This document shows, piece by piece, positions 15,117-26,603 of a stretch of 64,000 nucleotides of DNA. Under the pieces are notes generated by a model, which was not told the DNA's origin, ran no database searches, and saw only the letters and a program-made list of their open reading frames with translations. Numbering within the stretch: position 1 is the first letter of the stretch; each line of letters opens with the position of its first letter. Source of the stretch: Apostichopus japonicus (taxonomy: Eukaryota > Echinodermata > Holothuroidea > Aspidochirotida > Stichopodidae); the NCBI RefSeq assembly GCF_037975245.1, contig NC_092571.1, forward strand, positions 11,169,917-11,233,916, written 5' to 3'. Made by a program: the position numbers and the translations under genes.

Positions 15117-15480
15117 CACTGAAAACTTAAATTGGTTCACCGACTAACATAACGTTAGTCCATCTGGTGCCTCTCCCGACTAACATAGCCTTAGTCAGTT
15201 GCTATACCGACTAATTCATTCCTTAGTCAGTTGGATTTCTTAGTCGGTCATCTTAGTCCGTCAGCTTAGTGGATCAACAATTTGGTAGTCGGTAAATGTA
15301 TATTAGTCAGTTACATTAGTTGGTGACATTAGTCGGTCTTTATCGACTAATTTATATGAGCCACCGACTAGTTTATAGCAGGTTTTACATTAGTCAGGAT
15401 GGTGCCTCTCCCGACTAACCTTTCTGAGTCGGTATCGACTGACTAGTTGCACTGACTAGAATCACTGAAAGAATTAAACC
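15117..15480. repeat. Left subterminal repeat cluster of transposon copy 1
   Basis: More than a dozen GACTAA/TTAGTC words are seen in both orientations (for example CCGACTAACATA, TTAGTCAGTTG, TTAGTCGGT). They extend to paired GACTAG...ATCACTGAAAGAA stretches near 15,450-15,510. The same cluster opens copy 2 at 20,807. Such dense short repeats near transposon ends usually serve as transposase-binding sites; that role is inferred here. Confidence 0.8.
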
Positions 15481-16131
15481 CGACTAGTTTTACTGACTAG
15501 CATCACTGAAAGAAAAGAGAGCAGAAGAAACACAAATAATGTGTACGTTGGCAGTATTTATTTCTGATAAAACTTCTGATGTCTACAAAGGCTGACTTTC
15601 GACAGATAGAGAAGAAATCACTGTAAATAAAATCTGAAAATCTGTTTTTTTTTTTCAACAAAGTTAAGACAAGTTAATGGATCAAACATGAATCGCAAAA
15701 GTATAGCACTGCACAATAATGCAAAGTTGAATCTTGGGCAAGGGTTCCTCATGACTTTCGTTTTAAAGTGGTACCCCGAATCGACACCAGTTAAGTCTTC
15801 ACGAACAAAGAGTGTTTCTCTTAACTACAAATGGCCTCCCACTTGTCTTCAGGAAGCCAAAATCTGCACCATTATTGACCTGTGAACAGAAAATATGATA
15901 TACGTGTAAGCACAGATACAGATATAGCACATGATAACTCACATTATCATAAACATACATTTACATTAAAATTTTATAACATATTGGGAGGTATACATTT
16001 AAATCTAGGTCCCTCAAATTATAAGCCAGGAATAGCAGCTTTACCAAATTATTATTAGCTTTGCACAGCATAACACCAAGTTATTTCTCAAAGCTTAATA
16101 ATTATGTTAATCATGTTAATAATGATCCCAA

Positions 16132-17663
16132 TAGACCGGGATCCCAGAGGGTTTGGTTAGCTGGGAAGGTAACCAATTGCCTTGTACATCACAATGTTCA
16201 CAGTGCATTCCTGTATATGAAACCTGACGACTGGCAAACCGACTGTGGTGGGTGTGGCTGGGAGAGCAATTTTAAAGTCACCTGATAGCTAACCTAGATC
16301 AGTTTTCATGGTAACACATCAAAGTAAGTACAATGTGTCAGGTATGGCCCCAAGAGCAACAAATGGCCATTGCCAGTAATTATTGGTGGTGGGGTACCCC
16401 TGCCAGTGATCTATAATTGACCCCTCAAGGCTGACCTAGGTCAGCTCATGAGGTAACCACTTGAAACCTACTGGAAAATGTTGGTTAGGACTTCAGATAC
16501 AACTGATGGGCATTGCCAGTAATTTTTATTGGTGGGGTACCCCTGCCAGTAGACCCCCAAAATGCCCATCCCCCATTGACCTAGATGAGCTCATGATGTA
16601 ACCAGTTGAAAACTACTGGAAAATGGTATCACTTCATATGTAAGGGATGGGCATTCCAGTAATTTATATTGAGGGGGGGGTACCCCTGCCAGTAGACCCC
16701 CAAAATGCCCATTCCTTCATTGACCTAGGTCAGCTCATGAGATAACCAGTTGAAAAATTACTGGAAAATGATAGTTATCACTTCATATGTAAGGGATGGG
16801 CATTTCCAGTCATTTACATTGGTGGGGTAACCCTGCCAGTAGACCCCCAAAATGCCCATCCCCCATTGACCTAGATTAGCTCATGAGGTAACCAGTTGAA
16901 AACTACTGTAAAATGATTGGCAGGACTCTATATGTAAGGGATGGGCATTTCCAGTAATTTATATTAGTGGGGTACCCCTGCCAGTAGACCCCCGAAATGC
17001 CCCCCCCCCCTCATTGATCTAGGTCAGCTCATGATTTAACCAGTTGAAAACTACTGGAAAATTATTGACAGGATTCTATATGTAAGGGATGGGCGGACTC
17101 TGGCAGTGGTGGCCCACCAATATAAAATACTGGAAATGCCCATCCTTACATATGAAGTGATACCTATCATTTTCCTGTAGGTTTCAACTGGTCAAATCAT
17201 GAGCGCACCTAGGTCAATGAGGGGATGGGCATATTGGGGGTCTACTGGCAGGGGTACCCCACCAATAAAAATTACTGGCAATGCCCATCCCTTGTATCTG
17301 AAGTCCTAAGCAACATTTTCCAGTAGGTTTCAAGTGGTTACCTCATGAGCTGACCTAGGTCAGCCATGAGGGGTCAATTATAGATCACTGGCAGGGGTAT
17401 CCCACCACCAATAATTACTGGCGATGGCCATTTGTTGTTCTTGGGGCTATACCTGACACATTGTTCTTACTTTGATGTGGTTACCAAGAAAGCTGATCTA
17501 GGTTAGCTATTTGGTGACTTTAAAATTGCTCTCCCAGCCACACCCACCACAGTCGGTTTGCCAGTCGTCAGGTTTCATATACAGGAATGCATTGTGAACA
17601 TTGTGATGTACCAGGCACTTGGTTACCTTCCCAGCTAACCAAACCCTCTGGACTCCCGCTCTA
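16132..17663. repeat. Large internal foldback (inverted repeat) in transposon copy 1
   Basis: The left arm begins TAGACCGGGATCCCAGAGGG and runs through a block containing CTGGCAAACCGACTGTGGTGG. The right arm ends with the reverse complement of the same block (CCACCACAGTCGGTTTGCCAG at about 17,545, then CCCTCTGG and TCCCGCTCTA). Between these 200-base arms lie about 150-bp subrepeats, each with GATGGGCATT, CCAGTAATTTATATTGG, GGGGTACCCCTGCCAGTAG and AGCTCATGAGGTAACCAG. Subrepeats run in one orientation on the left and in the opposite one after about 17,095, so the whole structure can fold on itself. No coding capacity is seen. Confidence 0.9.
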
Positions 17664-19639
17664 CAGATCAGTGAAAATTTGACCAAACTTATGAAGCTTG
17701 CACGTAAATGATATACTAGACTGTTTTTTTTTAAAACAGGTTATGAAAAGTATCTTAAATATCATTAAACAGTTGGGTACAATAGTTAAACTCACTCTTC
17801 CATCTTTTTTCTCTATGGTACTTGTTCCTTTGCTTTTTGGACTCTTGGATAAACTCTTTTGTTCTGCGAAGGGTACCAATATATCATCTTAAAACATGTC
17901 TTTAAGCCATATATAACACAGTTCTCCTCTTCTGTTGTTGCCTCCACACTGGTGTCGTACATCACAGGAAATCTCACCCTTGACTTAGATATTTGGCTTT
18001 TCAATTCCTGCTGGAAAAAAGAAACAGCAAAGTATTCATCATTTGAAAAAAAAATTAAATAAAGTTGTCACCACAAAGTTATGTGAGATTTGCTTCCACT
18101 ATAGTCTCAAAAGCAATCCCAAAGTTTGAAGCAGACTGTATAAAGCTGAAAATTTGAACGAGAGTGTCATCACCATTGCAACCAGAATCAAATGCCCAGA
18201 ATACAGAGATAATAAAACATGGGCTAAATCTTTGTTTGTTTTTATGATCTTTAAAAATATAAAATTTTAGAAACAGAAATGCACTGAGCCAACTTATTTA
18301 TAGGCCTAATCATTTTTAGTTGTTATTTTGCTTGCTCACATAACAAGCCTGTTTAGACCTAGGCTAGAGGAGAATCAGTACTTTGTTACACTAAGTTTGT
18401 CTTTCGGTCGTTTTGATTTAGTCTTACTAGTAGTACTAAAGTATATAATGGACCGGCGAAGACTAGAGAATACCCAGAGTTTTAGCAACTGCGTTAAACT
18501 GTATCATCTGATCTATTATTTACGTCAATGAGTTTCATTCAATCTAGGATCAAAAAGAGAAATCTAATTAATCTTAACCTTTAAACTTTGCTACTAAACA
18601 GATATGCTTGAATTACAAATAAATGTCAAAAAAACATCATAATCTAAGAATCGATGCATATACACATAAACAGAATAATTTGAATTCGCGCAAGTGAACC
18701 CTGCACTACATTGGACAGAAAAAAAAAAACGTGCAATTAGACCAAACTAAACATACTAAATTTTCCGTTACTTCTACATAAAATATCCATACAAATACAA
18801 CAACTTACTCTTTTGGCAGTATACTAAAAGCACATGTTATAATAACTTCAGACTATCAAGCTTTCCTGAGAAAAAAACGGTTAATACTTCTTACAGTAAG
18901 CAAGTCGACCGTGAAGGAATGTCGCAATTGTTTCCTGGGTGTGACCGGAAATTAAATACTAAAAAATGATAAATGAAAAGGTTAAATACAACTGAAGCGT
19001 GCATCCTGACTGCTCGCAACATATAATACCGTTGACTATCCAACATAATTTGTTCAGCCTACTGTGACTGTACGTTTGAAGGTCTAGCCTTGCTTATTCA
19101 ATATCACAAAGCCTACCCATTTAGATTCACATGGGAAATTACAGGAAATCTTTACCAAATGAGTGTAGACTTCAAATAAACTATTGAGCCTTATAGTTCC
19201 AGCATTTGTTTGGGAATAAATTAGAAGATTATGTGCCTCTGTTCAATCTAGCCCAATACACACATAACACATTGTTAATTGGTGTTTAGAATGCACACTT
19301 TAGTGTTGAGAATGCACTGCAGTACCCAGTAGAAGCCTATAGGCTACTCACTGTCATTGCACTTGTGTATTGCGAAACGCCAACGTGACAACGGTAGCGT
19401 TACACTAACCATAATACAGTACTAGTGCCAGTGGCCTAACAATTAACTTTAATTTTACCTTCAAGTTAAAGGAATAACAGGTAGGCCGATGATGCAGTTA
19501 ATACCTCCATTCTTCTAAAGACCTTCTTGGGTGATTTACGGTTGAAAGTTGCTTAGAGTGATCGTATGAAACTATGCCAAGTCCAGCAAGCTGCCGTTGC
19601 CTCTCGGTTTCCAAATTAAAGTGAATCGAATTGGGTCAA
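17664..19639. other. Unique interior of transposon copy 1, no gene recognised
   Basis: AT-rich DNA with short frames only. A segment of about 600 bases (roughly 18,428-19,020) is present here but missing from copy 2, where flanking words TACTAGTA and TATAATACC are joined directly. Apart from the possible exon at 17,813-18,004, nothing supports a coding function. Confidence 0.6.
17813..18004 (-). other. Conserved short open frame, possible captured exon, in copy 1
   Basis: A frame of about 63 residues is shared with transposon copy 2 (25,215-25,406), with only a few residue changes. Reading on the minus strand, a good acceptor (polypyrimidine tract TTTCTTTTTTCCAG near 18,012-18,030) precedes it. 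A plausible donor GTGAGT lies just past the stop, near 17,793-17,800. The frame ends in TAG before that donor. I do not recognise the protein; it is rich in charged residues with a Tyr/Trp-containing stretch (MIYWYP). It might be a host exon picked up by the transposon or a relic of a transposase. It could also be chance, because two related copies share most of their sequence anyway. Confidence 0.3.
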
Positions 19640-19899
19640 AATACATTAGTCCGTCGACACCGACTAAGCTACGATTATGGCGTAAATCGGGTGTCCGTGT
19701 CGTTCTTAGTCCATGGGTTAAAATACCTTAGTCCGTCGCCACCGACTAAGCTGCGATTATATTTTCCTTAGTCAGTGTAAACTGACTAAGAAGCAGCGAT
19801 GAAACGAAGATTTTTGCTAGTTCGTGTGCATTGACTAACGTTACAAACTAACTTAACGTTAGTCCGTGGCAATATTGACTAGTTTATTTTTTCAGTGTA

Positions 19900-20806
19900 C
19901 GTAATGTGTAATGATCAGAAAAACTGGTTAATTTTTTTTTTTTTAAATCGATTAACTTTAGTTATGGAGCCTACTAGGATGTCCGATTAGCACCACATTC
20001 AAGTAGAAAGATTCCTCTTTCACGTGGTATTCCTGTAATATCGGTAACAAAAATGATTTCCTGACCAAAAGTGACCTTAAAATTTTAACCCCGATACAGA
20101 CCCTTCCCTAAACGCGCTGTATATACGTTATGTGAAATGATCAGAAACATGTTTATATTTTATGTTGCCCAAAATCGATTAACTTTAGTTATGGAGCCTA
20201 CTAGGATGTCCGGTTAGCACCACATTAAAGTAGAAAGGTTCCTCTTTTACGTGGTATTCCTCTACTATCGGTAACAAAAATGATTTCTTGACCAAAAGTG
20301 ACCTTAAAGTTTTAACCCCGATACAGACCCTTCTCTGAACGGTCTGTATAAACGTTATGTGTAATGATCAGAAAACTGTTTAATTTTTATTTATTTTTTT
20401 CAAAATCGATTAACTTTAGTTATGGAGCCTACTAGGATGTCCGGTTAGCACCACATTAAAGTAGAAAGATTCCTCTTTTACGTGGTATGCCTCTACTGTG
20501 GGTAACAAAAATGATTTCCTGACCAAAAGTGACCTTAAATTTGTAACCACGATACAGACCCTTCCCTAAACGCGCTGTATATACGTTATGTGAAATGATC
20601 AGAAAAATGTTTATATTTTATTTTTTTCAAAATCGATTAACTTTAGTTATGGAGCCTACTAGGATGTCCGGTTAGCACCACATTAAAGTAGAAAGGTTCC
20701 TCTTTTACGTGGTATTCCTCTGCTATCGGTAACAAAAATGATTTCTTGACCAAAAGTGACCTTAAAGTTTTAACCCCGATACAGACCCTTCTCTGAACGG
20801 TCTGTA
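19900..20806. repeat. Satellite array continued, four units between two transposons
   Basis: The block resumes with CGTAATGTGTAATGATCAG exactly where the satellite was broken at 15,116. It runs through four units and stops at TCTGTA where transposon copy 2 begins. Its units carry private variants (CCGATTAGCACCACATTC, CCTGTAATATCGG, CAGAAACATG, TTATGTTGC) that are also found at about 11,950-12,230. It is therefore a close paralogue of that part of the main array, offset by about 7.95 kb. Confidence 0.95.
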
Positions 20807-21833
20807 CACTGAAAACTTAAATTGGCCCACCGACTAACATAACCTTAGTCCATCTGGTGCCTCTACCGACTAACATAGCCTTAGTCAGTTGCTTTACCGA
20901 CTAATTTATTCCTTAGTCAGTGGGATTTCTTAGTCGGTCATCTTAGTCCGTCAGCTTAGTCGATCAACAATATCTTATTCTGTAAATGTATAGTTACAAA
21001 TGTTCAGTTACATTAGTTGCTGACATTAGTCGGTCTTTACCGACTAATTTATATGAGCCACCGACTAGTTTAAAGCAGGTTTTACATTAGTCAGGATGGT
21101 GCCTCTCCCGACTAACCCTTCTTAGTCGGTATCGACTGACTAGTTTCACTGACTAGAATCACTGAAAGAATTAAACCCGACTAGTTTCACTGACTAGAAT
21201 CACTGAAAGAAAAGAGAGCAGAAGAAACACAACTGAATAATGTGTACGTTGACAATATTTATTTCTGATAAAACTTCTGATGTCTACAAAAGCTGACTTT
21301 CGACAGATGGAGAAAAAATCACTGTGAAAAAAAAATCTGAAAATGTCATTTTATTCCAACAAAGTTAAGACAAGTTAATGGATCAAACATGAATCGCAAA
21401 GTATAGCACTGCACAATAATGCAAAGTTGAATCTTGGGCAAGAGTTCCTCACGACTTTCGTTTTAATGTGGTACCCCAAATCGACACCAGTTAAGTCTTC
21501 ACGAACAAAGAGTGTTTCTCTTAACTACAAATGGCCTCCCATTTGTCTTCAGGAAGCCAAAAATCTGCACCATTATTGACCTGTGAACAGAAAATATGAT
21601 ATAAGTGTAAGCACAGATACAGATATAGCACATGATAACTCACATTTTCATAAACATACATTTACATTAAAAATTTTAAAACATATTGGGAGGTATACAT
21701 TTAAATCTAGGTCCCTCAAATTATAAGCCAGGATTAGCAGCTTTACCAAATAATTATTAGCTTTGCACAGCATAACACCAAGTTATTTTTCAAAGCTTAA
21801 TAATCATGTTAATCATGTAAATAATGATCCCAA

Positions 21834-24800
21834 TAGACCGGGAGCCCAGAGGGTTTGGTTAGCTGGGAAGGTAACCAACTGCCTTGTACAAAACAATGTT
21901 CACAGTGCATTCCTGTAGATGAAACCAGACGACTGGCAAACCGGCTATGGTGGGTGTGGCTGGGAGAGCAATTTTAAAGTCACCTGATAGCTAACCTAGA
22001 TCAGCTTTCATGGTAACCACATCAAAGTAAGTACAATGTGTCAGGTATGGCCCCAAGAGCAACAAATGTCCATTGCCAGTAATTATTGGTGGTGGAGTAC
22101 CCCTGCCAGTGATCAATAATTGACCCCTCACGGCTGATCTAGGTATGCTCTTGAGGTAACGACTTGAAACCTACTGGAAAATGTTGGTTAGGACTTCAGA
22201 TGCAAGGGATGGGCATTGCCAGTAATTTATATTGGTGGGGTACCCCTGCAAGTAGACCCCCAAAATGCCCATCCCCCATTGACCTAGATGAGCTCATGAT
22301 GTAACCAGTTGAAAACTACTGGAAAATGATAGGTATCACTTCATATGTAAGGGATGGGCATTTCCAGTATTTTATATTGGTGGGGTACCTGCCAGTAGAC
22401 CCCCAAAATGGCCAACCCCTCATTGAGCTAGGTCAGCTCATGAGGTAACCAGTTGAAACCTACTGGAAAATGATAGGTATCACTTCATTTGTAAGGGATG
22501 GGAATTTCCAGAAATTTATATTAGTGGGGTATACCTGCCAGTAGACCCCCAAAATGCCCATCCCCTCCTTGACCCAGGTCAGCTCATGAGGTAACCAGTT
22601 GAAAACTACTGGAAAATGATTGGCAGGACTCTATATGTAAGGGATGGGCATTTCCAGTCATTTCTATTAGTGGGGTACCCCTGCCAGTAGACCCCCAAAA
22701 TGGCCATCCCCTCATTGATCTACGTCAGCTCATGATTTAACCAGTTGAAACCTACTGGAAAATGATAGGTATCACTTCATATGTAAGGGATGGGCATTTC
22801 CAGTAATTTATATTGGTGGGCCACCACTGCCAGAGTCCGCCTCCCCCCCCCCCCCCCTTATTAAACTAGGTGAGCTTTTGGTGTGACCAATTGAAAACTA
22901 CTGGAAAATGATAGGTAGGACTCCAGATTTAAGGAGAGTAATTTCCAGTTATTTCCACTGGTGGGGTACCCCTGTCCATTTCCCCAACATCTCCATCCAC
23001 TGTCTCACATTATATTATAGCTCACACCCCAAGACTCCCCTAAACACCCCAAATACAGTGTAACCACTCATAGGTGGCCTCAAATGACTGAATACAACCT
23101 GTGTGGTTATTCAGGAAGTATGTTCTTGACAGTCAACGTTCATTTCATTCAGCTGTTCTGAAGTGGTCCGTTCAAGTTACCGTAGCTTTACTAATGCCAA
23201 GGTGATTGTCTGATTGAAACATGTGGTCCATGCCAGTGGCACCAGCCTGTTTCCAGGTGTCAAGTAAAATATGTTAATCTGGTGAATGATTCACTGTTTG
23301 TGATTTTTGTTGCCAAACCAATTTTTTTCAGCATGGGGACATTTTTTTGTGAAAAACCATAAAACATCTACGACCTATGAACTGAAACTTGGTTTCTTTT
23401 CCAGTAGTTTTCAATTGGTCACACCATAAGCTCACCTATGTTAATAAGGGGGGGGGGGGCGGACTCTGGCAGTGGTGGCCCACCAATGTAAAATACTGGA
23501 AATGCCTATCATATGAAGTGATACCTATCATTTTCCAGTAGGTTTCAACTGGTTAAATCATGAGCTCACCTAGGTCAATGAGGGAATGGGCATTTTAGGG
23601 GTCTACTGGCAGGGGTACCCCACTACTAGAAATTACTGGAAATGCCCATCCCTTACGTATAGATTCCTGCCAATCATTTTCTAGTAGTTTTGATGTTGAA
23701 ACCTACTGGTTTTTGACCCGGGTCAAGGAGGGGATGGGCATTTTGGGGGTCTACTGGCAGGGGTACCCCACTAATATAAATTTCTGGAAATGCCCATTCC
23801 TTACATATGAAGTGAAACCTATCATTTTCCAGTAGGTTTCAACTGGTTACCTCATGAGCTGACCTAGGCCAATGAGGTGATGGGCATTTTGGGGGTCTAC
23901 TGGCAGGGGTACCCCACCAATAAAAAATACTGGCAATGCCCATCCCTTGTATCTGAAGTCCTAAACAACATTTTCCAGTAAGTTTTCAACTGGTTACATC
24001 ATGAGCTGACGTAGGTCAATGAGGGGATGGGCATTTTTGGGGTCTACTGGCAGGGATACCCCCCCCCCCCCATAATTTAAATTACTGGAAATGCCCATTC
24101 CTTACATATGAAGTGATACCTATCATTTTCCAGTAGGTTTCAACTGGTTACATCATGAGCTGACCTAGGTCAATGAGGGGATGGGCATTTTTGGGGTCTA
24201 CTGGCAGGGATACCCCCCCCCCCCAATTTAAATTACTGGAAATGCCCATCCCTTGCATATGAAGTGATACCTATCATTTTCCAGTAAGTTTTCAACTGGT
24301 TACATCATGAGCTGATCTAGGTCAATGAGGGGATGGGCATTTTGGGGGTCTACTGGCAGGGATACCCCACCAATATAAAATACTGGAAATGCCCATTCCT
24401 TGCATATGAAGTGATACCTATCATTTTCCAGTAGGTTTCAACTGGTTACATCATGAGCTGACCTAGGTCAATGAGGGGATGGGCATTTTTGGGGTCTACT
24501 GGCAGGGATACCCCCCCCCCCCAATATAAATTACTGGAAATGCCCATCCCTTGCATATGAAGTGATACCTATCATTTTCCAGTAAGTTTTCAACTGGTTA
24601 CATCATGAGCTGACCTATGTCAATGGGGGATGGGCATTTTGGGGGTCTACTGGCAGGGGTACCCCACCAATATAAATTACTGGCAATGCCCATCCCTTGT
24701 ATCTGAAGTCCTAACCAACATTTTCCAGTAGGTTTCAAGTAGTTACCTCATGAGCTGACCTAGGTCAGCCGTTAGGGGTCAATTATTGATCACTGGCAGG

Positions 24801-25068
24801 GGTACCCCACCACCAATAATTACTGGCGATGGCCATTTGTTGCTCTCGTGGCCATACCTGACACATTGTACTTACTTTGATGTGGTTACCATGAAAGCTG
24901 ATCTAGGTTAGCTATCAGGTGACTTTAAAATTGCTCTCCCAGCCACACCCACCATAGCCGGTTTGCCAGTCGTCTGGTTTCATATACAGGAATGCACTAT
25001 GAACATTGTGATGTACCAGGCAATTGTTTACCTTCCCAGCTAACCAAACCCTCTGGGCTCCCGCTCTA
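21834..25068. repeat. Large internal foldback with loop in transposon copy 2
   Basis: The arms begin TAGACCGGGAGCCCAGAGGG at 21,834 and end with the complementary CCCTCTGGGCTCCCGCTCTA at 25,068. About six forward-oriented subrepeats of roughly 150 bp lie at 22,015-22,840 and about nine reverse-oriented ones at 23,470-24,870. They carry the same words as copy 1 (GATGGGCATT, GGGGTACCCCTGCCAG, TCATTTTCCAGTAGG). Several subrepeats contain homopolymer C runs of 9-17 bases in place of the GGGGTACCCC word, for example near 22,843, 24,060 and 24,510. The arms are unequal, so the right side has probably expanded by tandem duplication. Confidence 0.9.
22840..23470. other. Foldback loop with its own G/C-run inverted ends
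   Basis: The loop is bounded on the left by GCCAGAGTCCGCC followed by a long C run, and on the right by a long G run followed by GGCGGACTCTGGC, an inverted pair. Between them lies non-repeated DNA with no usable open frame. Copy 1 keeps only the GGCGGACTCTGGCAGTGG edge at about 17,093, consistent with deletion of the loop there. Confidence 0.8.
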
Positions 25069-25214
25069 CAAATCAGTAACAATTTGACCAAACTTATGAA
25101 GCTTGCACGTAAATGAGATACCAGACTGTTTTTTAAAACAGGTTATGAAAAGTATCTTTAATATCATTTAACAGTTGGGTACAATAGTTAAACTCACTCT
25201 TCCATCTTTTTTCT

Positions 25215-25406
25215 CTATAGTTCATGTTCCTTTGCTTTTTGGACTCTCGGATAAACTCTTTTGTTCTGCGAAGGGTACCAATATATCATCCTAAAACATG
25301 TCTTTAAGCCATATATAACACAGTTTTCCTCTTCTGTTGTTGCCTCCACACTGGTGTCGTTCGTCACAGGAAACCTCACCCTTGACTTGGATATTTGGCT
25401 TTTCAA
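25215..25406 (-). other. Conserved short open frame, possible captured exon, in copy 2
   Basis: Counterpart of the frame at 17,813-18,004. Length and nearly all residues are retained, with changes in the VTNDTS segment, one Lys/Arg swap and a different C-terminal end. An acceptor-like TTCTTCC...AG region precedes it on the minus strand, though the pyrimidine tract is interrupted by an A run. The stop is again TAG, just before a GTGAGT word. Function unknown. Confidence 0.3.
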
Positions 25407-26603
25407 TTCTTCCTGGAAAAAAAAAACAGCAAAGTATTCATCATTTGAAAAAAAAATTAAATAAAGTTGTCAACACAAAGTTATGTGAGATTTGCTTCCA
25501 CTATAGTCTCATAAAAACAATCCCAAAGTTTGAAGCAGACTGTTTAAAGCTGAACATTTGAACCAGAGTGTCATCACCATTGCAACCAGAATCAAATCCC
25601 CAGAATATAGAGATAATAAAACATGGGCTAAATCTTTGTTTGTTTTTATGATCTATAACAATATCAAATTTTAGAAACACAAATGCACTGAGCCAACTTA
25701 TTTATAGGCCTAATCGTTTTTAGTTGTTATTTTGCTTGCTCACATAACAAGCCTGTTTAGACCTAGGCTAGAGAAGAATCAGTACTTTGTTACACTAAGT
25801 TTGTCTTTCGGTCGTTTTGATTTCGTCCTACTAGTATATAATACCGGTGACAAGCCAACATAATTTGTTCAGCCTACTGTGACTGTTAGTTTGAAGGTCT
25901 AGCCTTGCTTATTCAATATCACATAGCCCATCCATTTAGATTCACATGGGAAATAAAGGAAATCTTTACCAAATGAGTGTAGACTTTGTGTAGATTATGT
26001 GCCACTGTTCAATCTAGCCCAATACACACATAACACATTGTTAATTGGTGTTTAGAATGCACACTTTAGTGTTGAGAATGCACTGCAGTACCCAGTAGAA
26101 GCCTATAGGCTACTCACTGTCATTGCACTTGTGTATTGCGAAACGCCAGCTTAACAACGGTTACACGCACTGCGTAGCGTAACACTAACCATAATACAGT
26201 ATACTAGTGCCAGTGGCCTAATAATTAACTTCAATTTTAGCTTCAAGTTAAAGGAATAACAGGTAGGCCGATGATTGCAGTTAATACCTCCATTCTTCTA
26301 AAGACCTTCTTGGGTGATTTACGGTTGAAAGTTGCTTAGAGTGATCGTATGAAACTATGCCAAGCCCAGCAAGCTGCCGTTGCCTGTCGGTTTCAAAATT
26401 GAATTGAATCGAATTGGGTTAAAATACATTAGTCCGTCGACACCGACTAAGCTGCGATTATATTTTCCTTAGTCAGTGTAAACTGACTAAGAAGCAGTGA
26501 TGAAACGAAGATTTTTTTTTCTAGTCCGTGTGCATTGACTAACGTTACAGACTAATTTAACGTTAGTCCGTGGCAATATTGACTAGTTTATTTTTTCAGT
26601 GTA

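Larger units (their letters stand above)
15117..19897. mobile_element. Non-autonomous TA-target DNA transposon, copy 1 (4.78 kb)
   Basis: The element starts CACTGAAAAC and ends TTTTTTCAGTG, so its termini are short inverted repeats. It is flanked by TA on both sides (15,115-15,116 and 19,898-19,899). Removing it and one TA restores an intact satellite junction, CTGTATATACGTAATG. Beyond the first nine or so bases the ends are not a long perfect inverted repeat. Instead both ends (15,117-15,480 and 19,640-19,897) are packed with GACTAA/TTAGTC words in both orientations, which look like subterminal transposase-binding repeats. The interior holds a large foldback (16,132-17,663) and a region to 19,640 with only short frames, so no transposase is encoded. 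TA duplication is typical of Tc1/mariner-like elements, but the long subterminal repeats are unusual for that group. Superfamily is left open. Confidence 0.88.
20807..26601. mobile_element. Non-autonomous TA-target DNA transposon, copy 2 (5.8 kb)
   Basis: Same family and orientation as the 15,117 copy: it starts CACTGAAAAC, ends TTTTTTCAGTG, and has TA at 20,805-20,806 and 26,602-26,603. It shares the subterminal GACTAA clusters, the foldback (21,834-25,068), the short open frame (25,215-25,406) and the right-end region. It differs in two large ways. It retains a roughly 620-base loop in the foldback that copy 1 lacks, and it lacks about 600 bases present in copy 1 between 18,428 and 19,020. 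The left flank is satellite; the right flank (TGTTCCCTCAGTGCG) is not. No transposase is encoded. Confidence 0.87.
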
